From Robiginitomaculum sp. (GTDB lineage: Bacteria > Pseudomonadota > Alphaproteobacteria > Caulobacterales > Maricaulaceae), in the NCBI GenBank assembly GCA_021647375.1, contig JAKIUV010000036.1, positions 1-25,674 of the forward strand: 25,674 nucleotides of DNA, read 5' to 3'. This document shows positions 15,813 to 24,713 of this stretch, piece by piece (the stretch's first letter is position 1; each line of letters opens with the position of its first letter). Position numbers and translations under genes: made by a program. A model generated the notes under the pieces. It saw nothing but the letters and a program-made list of their open reading frames with translations, ran no database searches and had not been told where the DNA came from.

Positions 15813-17186
15813 CTATTTGGAACGTATCACAGAACGCACATTGGCTTCAATAGATTGTATTATAGCCCCCGCAATGTCTTTGCCCGTGGCGGTTTCGATG
15901 CCTTGCAGACCGGGGGAGGAGTTGACCTCCAATATTTTTGGCCCGGAATGACTGCGTAACATATCAACGCCCGCCACATTTAACCCCAATATGCGAGCGG
16001 CTTTAATAGCGGTGCGGCGTTCTTCTTTGGTGGTTTTTATCTTTTCCGCCTTACCGCCTTGGTGCAGGTTAGAGCGAAATTCGCCCGCCTGGGCTGTGCG
16101 CTGGATAGAGCCGACCACCTTGCCGTCGACCACCAGCAATCGGATGTCTGTACCGGAGGCTTCTTTTACAAATTCTTGCACGAGGAAATGCGCCCGCAGG
16201 CCGCGAAAAGCTTCGACCAGTGCCGAGGCCGCTTTTCTGGTTTCCGCAAGCACCACGCCTTTGCCCTGGGTGGAGGAGAGCAGTTTGACCACGACTGGCG
16301 AGCCGCCTGCAAGGTCGATAATCCCGTCCGTATCGCGCGATGACATGGCAAAGGCCGTATTGGGCATGCCGAGCTTGTGCTGGGCCAACATTTGGTGGGC
16401 AAGGAGTTTATCGCGCGATGCGCCAATGGCTGCGGCTGAGTTCAGGCAATATGTACCCATCATCTCAAATTGCCGCACCACGGCCATGCCGTAAAATGTC
16501 ATGCGCGTGCCAATGCGCGGAATGATCGCATCATAACGGGGCAGGGCGTGGCCGTCATAATGCACGGCGGGGGAATGCTCGTTAATGGCCATATAGCACC
16601 GACCCGTTTCGATACACTCGATAACATGGCCGCGCGCTTCGGCGGCCTCGATCATTTTACGGTTGGAATAATTGCCCGGCTCGTGGGTGAGAATGCCGAT
16701 ACGCAGAGGGCGGCGGGTTGGGTTCTTTTTGCGGCGTTTCTTGTAAACATCATAGGACAGCTCTGGCTGTAGAAAGGATTCGGACGGGTTGATATGGCTC
16801 AATTCGTCGATGGCAGACCGCCCCAGCAACATACGATAGCCCATATTGTCGCGGTTGGTCAGGGTGATTTCTATGGGCCAACTATGCTCGCCAATGGTGA
16901 TGGGGGTTTCGATAACATAACGGGATTCGCTCTCGCCGTTAGAGCTTACGACCGAACGACGGCCAATGACACGGGCAGAACAAACAACTTCGATGTGCGG
17001 GTCGTCCGGGTCCGGGTGCATGATGAAGCGCACTTGCGGGTTGCTGGCACTGCCAAATGGCTCAATGGCAACGGCGTGCAGGGCGGAAGTCCGCGCGCCT
17101 GTATCTATTTTTGCTTTAATAGCTGGCAGACCGAGGCTAGAGAGAGAGACCCATTCCGCCCATCCTAATCTAAATTCATCACTCAT
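15813..17186 (-). CDS. rimK: Fused RimB-type retropepsin-like domain and RimK ATP-grasp glutamate ligase
   Basis: This 457-aa two-domain protein modifies the ribosome or another acceptor by adding glutamate. Residues about 1-145 match the RimB/ATP-dependent zinc protease family with the aspartic-protease-like IDTGARTSALHA (D28). Residues about 155-457 are RimK: GILTHEPGNYSNRKMIEAAEARGH, then PRIGTRMTFYGMAVVRQFEMMG, an ATP-grasp with VVKLLSSTQGKGVVLAE, VQEFV and DIRLLVV, and the metal-binding end EVNSSPGLQGIE. ATG at 17186 is used; a TTG five codons earlier has no binding site, whereas GGA lies upstream of this ATG. In many bacteria rimB and rimK are separate neighbours; here they are one chain. 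It is co-directional with udg and divergent from the ETF-QO gene. Confidence 0.92.
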   Translation of the reverse strand: MSDEFRLGWAEWVSLSSLGLPAIKAKIDTGARTSALHAVAIEPFGSASNPQVRFIMHPDPDDPHIEVVCSARVIGRRSVVSSNGESESRYVIETPITIGEHSWPIEITLTNRDNMGYRMLLGRSAIDELSHINPSESFLQPELSYDVYKKRRKKNPTRRPLRIGILTHEPGNYSNRKMIEAAEARGHVIECIETGRCYMAINEHSPAVHYDGHALPRYDAIIPRIGTRMTFYGMAVVRQFEMMGTYCLNSAAAIGASRDKLLAHQMLAQHKLGMPNTAFAMSSRDTDGIIDLAGGSPVVVKLLSSTQGKGVVLAETRKAASALVEAFRGLRAHFLVQEFVKEASGTDIRLLVVDGKVVGSIQRTAQAGEFRSNLHQGGKAEKIKTTKEERRTAIKAARILGLNVAGVDMLRSHSGPKILEVNSSPGLQGIETATGKDIAGAIIQSIEANVRSVIRSK

Positions 17187-17276
17187 ATTTTCAGTTTCCA
17201 AATCTGTGTGAATGCTTTACGCAGTCCGTTGAACCGTTTAACACTTAATAGACTAGAACAGCAATCGGGAAAAAAT

Positions 17277-18929
17277 ATGCAAAATCGTGAAAGCATGGAA
17301 TATGATGTGGTTATCGTCGGGGCTGGACCTTCGGGTTTATCTGCGGCCATTCGCTTAAAGCAGCTAGGCGGGGACGATATAAATGTCGTGGTCTTGGAAA
17401 AAGGTTCAGAGGTCGGGGCGCATATCTTGTCGGGTGCCATTCTCGACCCGAGCGGATTGGACGCGCTTATTCCGGATTGGAAAGATAAGGGCGCGCCGAT
17501 TAAGGTCGAAGTCAAGGAAGATAAATTCCTGACCCTGACCGAAAAGGGTAGCAAAACTATTCCCAACTTTATCATGCCGCCTCTGATGAATAATCACGGC
17601 AATTATATTGTCTCTATGGGTAATGTCTGCCGCTGGATGGCGGAACAGGCGGAAGGCCTCGGCGTAGAAATCTTCCCCGGCATGTCTTGTACTGAACTGG
17701 TCTATCATGACGACGGGTCTGTTAAGGGCGTAGTGGCCGGCGAATTTGGCCGGGGGCGTGCCGACAGTCCCGAGACACCGGGATATGAGCCGGGTATGGA
17801 GTTGCACGGGAAATATGTATTTTTATGCGAAGGCGCGCGCGGGTCTTTGTCCAAGCAAGCCATTGCTAAATTTGCTTTGGACAAAGACTGTGACGTGGAT
17901 AAATACGGTCTCGGCATTAAAGAAATTTGGGATATTAAGCCAGAGAACCACGAAGAGGGCAAAGTCCTGCATACATCCGGCTGGCCGTTAGAGGACAAAG
18001 CAGGCGGTGGTTCGTTCATGTATCACGGCGAAAACAACCAAGTGTTTATCGGCTATATTATCGACCTTAGTTACGAAAACCCCCACGTATATCCTTATAT
18101 GGAATTTCAACACTGGAAGCATCACCCCGAGATTGCCAAAGTATTGGCGGGCGGCAAGCGTGTGTCTTACGGGGCGCGGGCTGTGACCAAGGGTGGCTAT
18201 CAATCTATCCCCAAAACCGCATTTCCGGGCGGGGCATTGCTTGGCTGTTCGGCTGGTTTGGTGAATTTACCGCGCATTAAAGGTAATCATAATGCCATGC
18301 ATTCCGGCAAGGCGGCGGCTGAAGCGGCCTATAGGGCGATACAGGCCGGGCGGTCTTCGGACGAGCTTTCCGATTATGATGCAAATTTACGCTCTGGCCC
18401 GGTTGGCAAGGACTTGAAACCCGTGCGCAATGTCGCACCGCTCAATTCTAAATACGGCGCCAAACTTGGTGGTATGATGCTGGGCGGTATGGATATGTGG
18501 TTTGCGACCATATTCCGGTTTAATCTGTTTGGCACTTTGAAGCACGGTAAAACCGACGCGCAAGCAACTGGACTGGCTAAGGATTTCCCGGTTATCGAAT
18601 ATCCAAAACCCGACGGCGTGCTGTCCTTTGACCGGCTCACCAGTGTTAGTTTCTCCGCCACTAACCACGCCGAAGAACAACCTTGTCATCTAAAATTGGT
18701 AGATCCGGAATTTCCGATAAAAGTGAATTTACCGAAATGGGCAGAACCTGCCCAGCGCTATTGCCCGGCAGGGGTTTACGAAATTATCGAAGAAAACGGA
18801 GAGCCACGTTTCCAGATCAATGCGCAAAATTGCGTCCACTGCAAAACCTGCGACATCAAAGACCCTAGCCAGAATATAAATTGGCAATGTCCCGAAGGCG
18901 GCGGCGGCCCTAATTATCCGAATATGTAG
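17277..18929 (+). CDS. Electron transfer flavoprotein-ubiquinone oxidoreductase
   Basis: This 550-aa inner-membrane-associated FAD and 4Fe-4S enzyme passes electrons from reduced ETF, fed by acyl-CoA and amino-acid dehydrogenases, to ubiquinone. The FAD-binding GAGPSG is at residues 15-20, followed by a long substrate/quinone domain (for example GGYQSIPKTAFPGGALLG). The C-terminal cluster site has a Cys in YCPAGVYE and three in NCVHCKTCD, closing with PEGGGGPNYPNM, as in all ETF-QO. The ATG at 17277 with GGGA six bases upstream matches the usual N terminus. A GTG at 17208 would add 23 unlike residues. No etfAB is in the window. The gene ends ten bases before the TPR lipoprotein and probably heads that operon. 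Confidence 0.95.
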   Translation: MQNRESMEYDVVIVGAGPSGLSAAIRLKQLGGDDINVVVLEKGSEVGAHILSGAILDPSGLDALIPDWKDKGAPIKVEVKEDKFLTLTEKGSKTIPNFIMPPLMNNHGNYIVSMGNVCRWMAEQAEGLGVEIFPGMSCTELVYHDDGSVKGVVAGEFGRGRADSPETPGYEPGMELHGKYVFLCEGARGSLSKQAIAKFALDKDCDVDKYGLGIKEIWDIKPENHEEGKVLHTSGWPLEDKAGGGSFMYHGENNQVFIGYIIDLSYENPHVYPYMEFQHWKHHPEIAKVLAGGKRVSYGARAVTKGGYQSIPKTAFPGGALLGCSAGLVNLPRIKGNHNAMHSGKAAAEAAYRAIQAGRSSDELSDYDANLRSGPVGKDLKPVRNVAPLNSKYGAKLGGMMLGGMDMWFATIFRFNLFGTLKHGKTDAQATGLAKDFPVIEYPKPDGVLSFDRLTSVSFSATNHAEEQPCHLKLVDPEFPIKVNLPKWAEPAQRYCPAGVYEIIEENGEPRFQINAQNCVHCKTCDIKDPSQNINWQCPEGGGGPNYPNM

Positions 18930-18939
18930 AAAGCTAGGC

Positions 18940-20658
18940 ATGGTAAAAATACATTCTTTGATTAAAGCCTCGGCTTTGGTGTTGACGTTGGTCGTCTTGT
19001 CCGGCTGTGCAACAACTTTGGGCGGAAGTTCGGCTGAGCGTGGACAATCATTATCGCCTGATGCGCAGCTTTATGCGGATTATGTTTCGGCGCGTTATGC
19101 CAGTAATTTAAACGACGCGGCCTCGCGCTCGGCATATTTTTCGCGTGCCTTTGCTCGCCGCCCGGATGATTTAGATTTGGGACAAAAAGCTTTGGCCGCA
19201 GCCATCAATCATGGCGACAATGCGTTGGCGCGTACATTATCCATTGAAATCTTGGCGCTCGACGAAACGGATGGTACTGCCCGTGCCGTTATGGGGGCAA
19301 ATGCTCTTGCCAAGGGGAGATATAAGAGAGCTTTGGAATATCTGGCCGACGCCAATGCTGGCATCGGCATCGAGAATTTTAACGCTCTGATGCGCGGCTG
19401 GGCGCAGGTCGGTCTCGGCGATACGGGCGCAGCTAAAATAACGTTCGGGGATATGAAAGGCGGTAAATATTTCGAATTTCTCGGCAATATGCAACTGGCC
19501 ATCATTGATATGCAAGACGGCGAAATGGAAGCCGCCGCCAAAATATTCGCCGCAATAGACGAGGTTAATCTGGCACCCATAGAATCTACCTTGGCGCAGG
19601 CACGCGGTTTTATGGCGCTCGGCGACAAAGACAAGGCTTTGGCGGTATTAAACACCTATGCAGACGCCAATGGTGGTGCGCTGACCGGGCCAATTCGTTA
19701 CACATTGGATGCTATAAATGCGGGGCAAAAACTGCAATGGAAATTAACCCCCGCACAATCGGCATCACGGGCTTTGACCGAACCAGCATTTCGCTATTAC
19801 GGGGCGCAACAGCAATTCGAATCTGCCGAAACATTTTTGCGGCTCGCCCTAGAGCTTGACCCGAAGAATGACAAAGCACGCTTGTTCCTCGGCAGTATAT
19901 TAGAGCAAGTCGATCGGGACGAAGATGCCATGACACAGTACGCGCAAATCGGTCAATTATCCCCGTTTTCTGTCTCGGCGCGGTTGTCGGAATCCGATAT
20001 TTTGTTCAGTGAAGATAAAAACGAAGAAGGCATCAAAGTCCTGCAATCAATTCAGAAAACCCATCCTTCAAGGGTGACCCAAGGCTCCCTCGGGCGGGCT
20101 TATTTGATCATGGAAGATTACGCAAAAGCTTTGCCGTATTATGATGCTTTAATCAAGGATATGTCTGAGGACGAGCTTAAGAAAAACCCGCAGGTTAATT
20201 ATCTGCGCGGTATATGTTTGGAACGTCTTGGGCGCTGGGAAGAGGCTGTTGCGGATTTCGAATTCGTTTTAGAAAACAAGCCGGACAATGCTGATGCGCT
20301 CAATTATTTGGGATATACTTGGGTCGATAAGGGTGTGAATTTAACCAAAGCTTTCGTTATGATCGAGAAAGCGGTGGAGCTAGAGCCAACAAGCGGCGCG
20401 ATTATCGATAGTCTTGGGTGGGCGCATTATAAGCTTGGTCGCTATGGGCAAGCGCGGATAAATCTTGAAAAAGCGGCAGAGCGTTCCCCGACCAGTGCGA
20501 CAATTATCGATCACCTCGGCGATGTATATTGGAAATTGGGGCGCAGGAAAGAGGCCGGGTATCAATGGGAACGCGCCGCAACTCTCGACCCGACCGACAA
20601 AGAGCTGAAAGCGATTAAAGCCAAAATTAAAGGCGGGCTTAGAGCCGTGGTTCAGTAA
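18940..20658 (+). CDS. TPR-repeat lipoprotein
   Basis: This 572-aa protein has the lipoprotein signal MVKIHSLIKASALVLTLVVLSGC, lipidated at C23, so it is probably tethered to the outer or inner membrane facing the periplasm. The rest is helical tetratricopeptide repeats. The clearest run from about residue 320 to the C terminus, for example LDPKNDKARLFLGSILEQ, NADALNYLGYTWVDKG, SGAIIDSLGWAHYKLGRY and SATIIDHLGDVYWKLGR. Such proteins act as protein-interaction scaffolds; no enzymatic motif is visible. The gene sits ten bases after ETF-QO and two bases before ispE. This TPR lipoprotein next to ispE is an arrangement I would expect in alphaproteobacteria, but its partner is unknown. Confidence 0.9.
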   Translation: MVKIHSLIKASALVLTLVVLSGCATTLGGSSAERGQSLSPDAQLYADYVSARYASNLNDAASRSAYFSRAFARRPDDLDLGQKALAAAINHGDNALARTLSIEILALDETDGTARAVMGANALAKGRYKRALEYLADANAGIGIENFNALMRGWAQVGLGDTGAAKITFGDMKGGKYFEFLGNMQLAIIDMQDGEMEAAAKIFAAIDEVNLAPIESTLAQARGFMALGDKDKALAVLNTYADANGGALTGPIRYTLDAINAGQKLQWKLTPAQSASRALTEPAFRYYGAQQQFESAETFLRLALELDPKNDKARLFLGSILEQVDRDEDAMTQYAQIGQLSPFSVSARLSESDILFSEDKNEEGIKVLQSIQKTHPSRVTQGSLGRAYLIMEDYAKALPYYDALIKDMSEDELKKNPQVNYLRGICLERLGRWEEAVADFEFVLENKPDNADALNYLGYTWVDKGVNLTKAFVMIEKAVELEPTSGAIIDSLGWAHYKLGRYGQARINLEKAAERSPTSATIIDHLGDVYWKLGRRKEAGYQWERAATLDPTDKELKAIKAKIKGGLRAVVQ

Positions 20659-20660
20659 CT

Positions 20661-21536
20661 ATGTCTAAGCCTGAAAATTTATTGGTAGAAACCGCTTGGC
20701 GGGAAACGGCGCGGGCGAAAGTAAACCTGACCCTACATGTGGGCGGGGTGCAGGAAAACGGGTATCATCCCATACACAGCCTTGTGGTGTTTGCAGGTTT
20801 TGGTGATGCGCTAGACGGCCAGCTTGCCGAAGATTTCAGCCTGAAAATGATAGGGCCATTTGCGAAAGATACGCCGGGCGGCAATGATAATCTATTGATG
20901 ACTGTCGCCCGCATCATTGCCGAAAACAATCATGTCGGTGCAAGATTGGCCTATAAATTAAACAAGAAACTGCCCGTCGCGTCCGGTATTGGTGGGGGCA
21001 GTGCCGATGCTGCGGCGGCACTACGGCTTTTGTCGCGTGCAGACCATGTGGACTGGTCGGAACATGCGGAAAGCTTTTTGCCGTTTGGCGCGGATGTGCC
21101 CGTGTGTTTTTTGTCGCGTACTTGTATTATGGAGGGTGTCGGTGAACAAATAATGCCGTGGCCTGGCTTGGGACAAATCCCTGCTATATTGGTCAATCCG
21201 GGCAAGAGTTTAAGCACCAAAGATGTATTTGATAAATTTGATGTTGTCGGTGTCTCCTCAAAATTTTCGCTGTCATCAGGCTCTTTGCTCCATATGGCAA
21301 AGTCTGGGCGCAATGATTTACAAGCCATTGCAATTCGCGAACTTCCAGTGATCGAAACGGTAATCGACGAAATTCGGGGGCAAGCGGATTGCCAATTATC
21401 CCGCATGTCTGGATCGGGTGCCACATGTTTTGGCCTGTTCCCTAACCGATCCAAAGCTAGATTGGCGGCAAAAACCATCAAGAAGTCCCATCCGGATTGG
21501 TGGGTGGTCGCAACTATGCTTGGGGATATGCCGTGA
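20661..21536 (+). CDS. ispE: 4-diphosphocytidyl-2-C-methyl-D-erythritol kinase
   Basis: This 291-aa cytoplasmic GHMP-family kinase phosphorylates CDP-methylerythritol in the non-mevalonate (MEP) route to IPP and DMAPP. Active-site features are ARAKVNLTLHV with K20, NGYHPIHSLV, the glycine-rich ATP loop LPVASGIGGGSADAAAAL (about 104-121), FGADVPV with D145, and the C-terminal SGSGATCFGLF. The length is normal. It begins two bases after the TPR stop, and its own stop overlaps the GTG of the glycosyltransferase (GTGA). The four-gene run from ETF-QO is therefore tightly packed and likely co-transcribed. Its product feeds both the polyprenyl synthase and lipid-carrier steps encoded next door. Confidence 0.96.
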   Translation: MSKPENLLVETAWRETARAKVNLTLHVGGVQENGYHPIHSLVVFAGFGDALDGQLAEDFSLKMIGPFAKDTPGGNDNLLMTVARIIAENNHVGARLAYKLNKKLPVASGIGGGSADAAAALRLLSRADHVDWSEHAESFLPFGADVPVCFLSRTCIMEGVGEQIMPWPGLGQIPAILVNPGKSLSTKDVFDKFDVVGVSSKFSLSSGSLLHMAKSGRNDLQAIAIRELPVIETVIDEIRGQADCQLSRMSGSGATCFGLFPNRSKARLAAKTIKKSHPDWWVVATMLGDMP

Positions 21537-22603
21537 ATTTTGATAGCCCTGTAATGATTATGATCCATGTGGCTGGTTTTGCGTTTTTCGTCTCCGTAGC
21601 CTTTAGCGGCTTTATGATATTTGCCGGGCTTTTGGATAAGCCGGGGCCGCGCTCCAACCATAGTGATATTATCCCAACGGCGGGCGGCGTCGGCATAGTC
21701 GCAGGCTTCGGCGCCGGCATGTTGGCATTGGCTTTGCTCTATCCAGCTTACGGCAATCAAAATCTGTTGGGGTCGTTAGCGGCGCTTGGTTTGGGCGCGG
21801 CCTTGCTCGGCCTGTTCGATGATGTTTCTGAGGTGAATTCCAAGGTTAAATTTGGGCTGATTATTTTGCTGGCTAGTGCCAGTGTATATACTATCGGCGC
21901 CCCAAAATTATTCCCTTCAATAGCCGGGGGCGGATTAGAAATCCCCTATTGGCTCGGTTTTTTGGGCGCAGTCTTGTGGGTGTTTGTCGTCACCAATGGG
22001 GTGAATTTCATGGACGGTGCCAATGGTTTGATGGCGAGCAGTATGGCACTATCATTTTCGGCGCTGTGTTTGATTGCCGTCTTGGTGGGTGCTAGCGGGA
22101 CGGCGCTGATAAGCCTTATTATGGCCGCAGCACTGTGCGGTTTTTTGCTGTATAATGCAGGTAATCAGGCCAGGATATTTAGCGGCGATGTTGGCTCTTT
22201 GTTGGTTGGGTTTCTTTTTGCCAGCGCCACATTATTATTGCTCACAGAAGCCCCCGCATTCGGGTTGCTTTATGTGGGGCCATTGCTGGTTTTGCCGTTT
22301 CTCACCGATATTTTACTGACACTGTTTTTACGGGCGAGAAGGCGGGAAAACCTGCTCTCGCCCCATAGCACGCATTTATATCAACGTATGATACGCGCCG
22401 GGAAATCCCATGTATTTATTAGCATGATATATGCATTGGCGGCCTTGATTATGGGGGCGGTTACGCTGGGGGCGCTGTGGTACGGTATGATAAAATCACT
22501 AACGTTTTTGGCTCTGTGGGTTTGTGTGATGACGGTGATTTATATGCTGGTACACAAAAAGCTTAGCTCACCCGTTCCACCACAAAATCCGCCAGACGCA
22601 TAA
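21533..22603 (+). CDS. WecA/WbpL-type polyprenyl-phosphate sugar-1-phosphate transferase
   Basis: This 356-aa polytopic membrane enzyme moves a sugar-1-phosphate, probably a HexNAc, from UDP-sugar to undecaprenyl phosphate, the first step in O-antigen or exopolysaccharide building. Motifs in order are FDDVSEVNSK (D96, D97), NGVNFMDGANGL (about 156-167), IFSGDVGSL (about 216-223) and the cytoplasmic HSTHLYQR (H278, H281), which marks WecA/WbpL rather than MraY. The start is taken as GTG 21533, overlapping the ispE stop by four bases with GGGGA upstream; the upstream extension would be unlike the family. The 3' end overlaps convergent ispB by 41 bp. The sugar specificity and the polymer it serves cannot be read here. 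Confidence 0.88.
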   Translation: MNFDSPVMIMIHVAGFAFFVSVAFSGFMIFAGLLDKPGPRSNHSDIIPTAGGVGIVAGFGAGMLALALLYPAYGNQNLLGSLAALGLGAALLGLFDDVSEVNSKVKFGLIILLASASVYTIGAPKLFPSIAGGGLEIPYWLGFLGAVLWVFVVTNGVNFMDGANGLMASSMALSFSALCLIAVLVGASGTALISLIMAAALCGFLLYNAGNQARIFSGDVGSLLVGFLFASATLLLLTEAPAFGLLYVGPLLVLPFLTDILLTLFLRARRRENLLSPHSTHLYQRMIRAGKSHVFISMIYALAALIMGAVTLGALWYGMIKSLTFLALWVCVMTVIYMLVHKKLSSPVPPQNPPDA

Positions 22604-23585
22604 GCGCGGATTTCCAGTTTCCATCTTCAAAAACATCCAGAGCGGACTGGGCGGTTTTGACGTGGGCGCGTGCTGCACCGAGTGTAGCCTCTAGGGCATT
22701 TTCGGATTTCAGATATGCGGTAGCTACGGCCAAATCGTCTTCGTTTTGGTCATGATCCGTTATCACACGTTTCCAAAACGCGCGCGCAGTGGTGTCGTCG
22801 TTTTTCACCGCATTGGCATAGGCGATAATCACTGGTAGGGTCATTTTACCTTCGCGGAAATCATCGCCGATAGATTTGCCGAGAGAGACTTCAAAACCGC
22901 CATAATCCAGCGCATCGTCGACCAGTTGAAAGGCGAGACCCAATTCTTGCCCATAAGTCCGCAGGGCGTTTTGTTTTGCCGTGCCACTGCCCGCAAGTAC
23001 GGGTGATACTTCTGCGGCAGCTGCGAATAATGCGGCGGTTTTCGCTCCAATTGTTTGCATATACGTCTCGACACTCATCTCCACATCGCGCAGTCCAGCG
23101 AGTTGTCTCACTTCACCCTCTGCAATGACGCTTGACGCGGTTGATAATATCCCCAACGCTTCCATGCTCCCGGTCTCGACCATGAGGTTAAAGGAACGGG
23201 CGAACAAAAAATCCCCGACCAGAATACTAGGCGCATTACCCCAAATAAGATTGGCGGCTTTCTTGCCGCGCCGCTTGGCGCTCAAATCGACCACATCATC
23301 GTGCAAGAGGGTGGCCGAATGAATGAACTCGACCGCTGCCGCCAGCTTATAATGATGCTCGCCCTGATAGCCGCATAAATGCGCCGCCGCTATGGTCAGG
23401 AGAGGCCGCAAGCGTTTGCCGCCCGCGCCGACCAAATGCTCGGCCAGATCCGGTATCATGCCCACGGGGCTTTGCATACGCGCACGGATAATGGCGTCGA
23501 CCTTGGCCATATCGTCCGCCGCCAAGGCAAGCAAATGCTCTATGGGGGATAGATTTGGCGGTATTTTTACGGCTGGTGCGTTCAC
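22563..23585 (-). CDS. ispB: Long-chain polyprenyl diphosphate synthase
   Basis: This 340-aa cytoplasmic prenyltransferase condenses IPP onto an allylic diphosphate to make the octa- to decaprenyl tail of ubiquinone. The first aspartate-rich motif is DDVVD (D96, D97, D100) in LLHDDVVDLSAKRRG. The second is DDALD (D223, D224, D227) in FQLVDDALDYGG. GGKRLRP at 55-61 binds IPP. The small residues before the first motif (HSATLL) fit a long-chain product. The last 41 bp overlap the tail of the glycosyltransferase gene on the other strand. It is divergent from the DUF2007-trmN6 pair. The exact chain length is not readable. Confidence 0.94.
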   Translation of the reverse strand: MNAPAVKIPPNLSPIEHLLALAADDMAKVDAIIRARMQSPVGMIPDLAEHLVGAGGKRLRPLLTIAAAHLCGYQGEHHYKLAAAVEFIHSATLLHDDVVDLSAKRRGKKAANLIWGNAPSILVGDFLFARSFNLMVETGSMEALGILSTASSVIAEGEVRQLAGLRDVEMSVETYMQTIGAKTAALFAAAAEVSPVLAGSGTAKQNALRTYGQELGLAFQLVDDALDYGGFEVSLGKSIGDDFREGKMTLPVIIAYANAVKNDDTTARAFWKRVITDHDQNEDDLAVATAYLKSENALEATLGAARAHVKTAQSALDVFEDGNWKSALMRLADFVVERVS

Positions 23586-23688
23586 TGTTTTCTCTCATTT
23601 TTGCCTTATTTACCCACAGACTAGCACAGCGGCAAGTCAGTATGGTATTTTTATTGTTCTGTCTTGATAGAAAGGGTATAGGAACCAC

Positions 23689-23913
23689 ATGAAAGCCATT
23701 ATTAAAACCAATAATCCTGTAACGCTAAGCTATGCCCAGTCGGTACTCAACGACCATGATATTGGCAGTTTTATTGCTGATGGACATTCGGGAAATGCAT
23801 TGGGTTTTATCGGATTGATCACCAGCCGTTTGATGGTCATAGATGAGGACGTGGTCGAAGCGCGCGCGCTTTTGACCGCCGCAGGATTAGAGGACGAGTT
23901 TTGCCCTATTTAG
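23689..23913 (+). CDS. DUF2007-domain small protein
   Basis: This 74-aa protein has the DUF2007 fold (a predicted signal-transducing, ferredoxin-like alpha/beta domain of PII-like size). The pattern fits along its whole length: MKAIIKTNNPVTLSYAQSVL, then a variable DHDIGSFIADGH, then RLMVIDEDVVEARALL. AGGAA precedes the ATG. The reading frame overlaps the methyltransferase start by 13 bases. This pairing beside a polyprenyl synthase is one I recognise from alphaproteobacterial genomes. The molecular role is unknown. Confidence 0.85.
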   Translation: MKAIIKTNNPVTLSYAQSVLNDHDIGSFIADGHSGNALGFIGLITSRLMVIDEDVVEARALLTAAGLEDEFCPI

Positions 23914-24629
23914 ATGTGACATTTTTTGATGGCCAGGTTGGTGTCAAGCAACCAGGCGAGGGCTATCGGGCAGGCACGGATGCTATCTTGCTGGCCGCAA
24001 GTCTGGACGCCAAACCGGGCGAACATATATTGGAGCTGGGTTGCGGCACAGGCGTGGTTATGTTGCTGGCGCGGCACCATCTGCCGGATTGCCGCTTTAC
24101 CGGGCTAGAGAAAAGTACGGACATGTTGGCGCTTTCCCGTGATAACACAGACCACGCAGATAATATTGAAATTGTAGAGGGGAGTATCCGGCGCATTCCC
24201 AAGGATTGGCATTTGCAATTTGATCAGGTTGTGGCCAACCCACCTTATTTTGACAATCGCCGCGCCGTGCGTATGTCGGAGGCCAAAGAAAGCGCTTTCG
24301 TCAATAAAGGCCTGAGCTTGGACGATTGGATCGGCGCTATGTTGCTGGCGCTCAAACCACGCGGTATAGGTACATTGATTTACCGGGCGGACGGGCTGGA
24401 GAAAATCTGCGCGGCGCTCATAGGCAAAGCCGGGCGCTTGCGCATCCAGCCCATTCATTCCTACGCAGATACCCCCGCAAAACGTATCATCGTGCAGTTT
24501 CGCAAATCGGTCAAAAGCGAAAGCGCCTTGCTACCAGCCCTCATCATGCACGAACGTGGTACGGACGAAAAGTATGCGCCAAAAGCCTTAAAAATACTAA
24601 CCGGTAAAACAAGGCTGGAACTATCATAA
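23901..24629 (+). CDS. trmN6: TrmN6-like adenine-N6 methyltransferase
   Basis: This 242-aa SAM-dependent methyltransferase probably makes m6A at position 37 of tRNA-Val or a similar RNA target. The SAM site is ELGCGTG at residues 45-51. The catalytic tetrad NPPY is at 113-116, the signature of amino-group methylation on adenine or glutamine. The early GVKQPGEGYRAGTDAILLAA is typical of this family. The start appears to be TTG at 23901, because AGAGGA sits six bases upstream. The next in-frame candidate, GTG at 23916, has no binding site. It therefore overlaps DUF2007 by 13 bases, suggesting coupled translation. Specific tRNA target is inferred from family. Confidence 0.86.
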   Translation: MPYLDVTFFDGQVGVKQPGEGYRAGTDAILLAASLDAKPGEHILELGCGTGVVMLLARHHLPDCRFTGLEKSTDMLALSRDNTDHADNIEIVEGSIRRIPKDWHLQFDQVVANPPYFDNRRAVRMSEAKESAFVNKGLSLDDWIGAMLLALKPRGIGTLIYRADGLEKICAALIGKAGRLRIQPIHSYADTPAKRIIVQFRKSVKSESALLPALIMHERGTDEKYAPKALKILTGKTRLELS

Positions 24630-24713
24630 TCGCAACTTGATTTTAACGCTTGCACTCCATAGGTTCCGCCTAGATATGACCATTATTTAAGAGATTCTCC
24701 CAAAAGAGATTTT

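Noticed and set aside
17138..17152. Short AG-repeat run in the rimK gene
   Set aside because: Only about five units and in a coding region without frame disturbance; too short to suggest phase variation.
20951..21760. Minus-strand open frame of 269 codons
   Set aside because: It is antisense to ispE and the start of the glycosyltransferase; its composition is that of a shadow frame and no family is recognisable.
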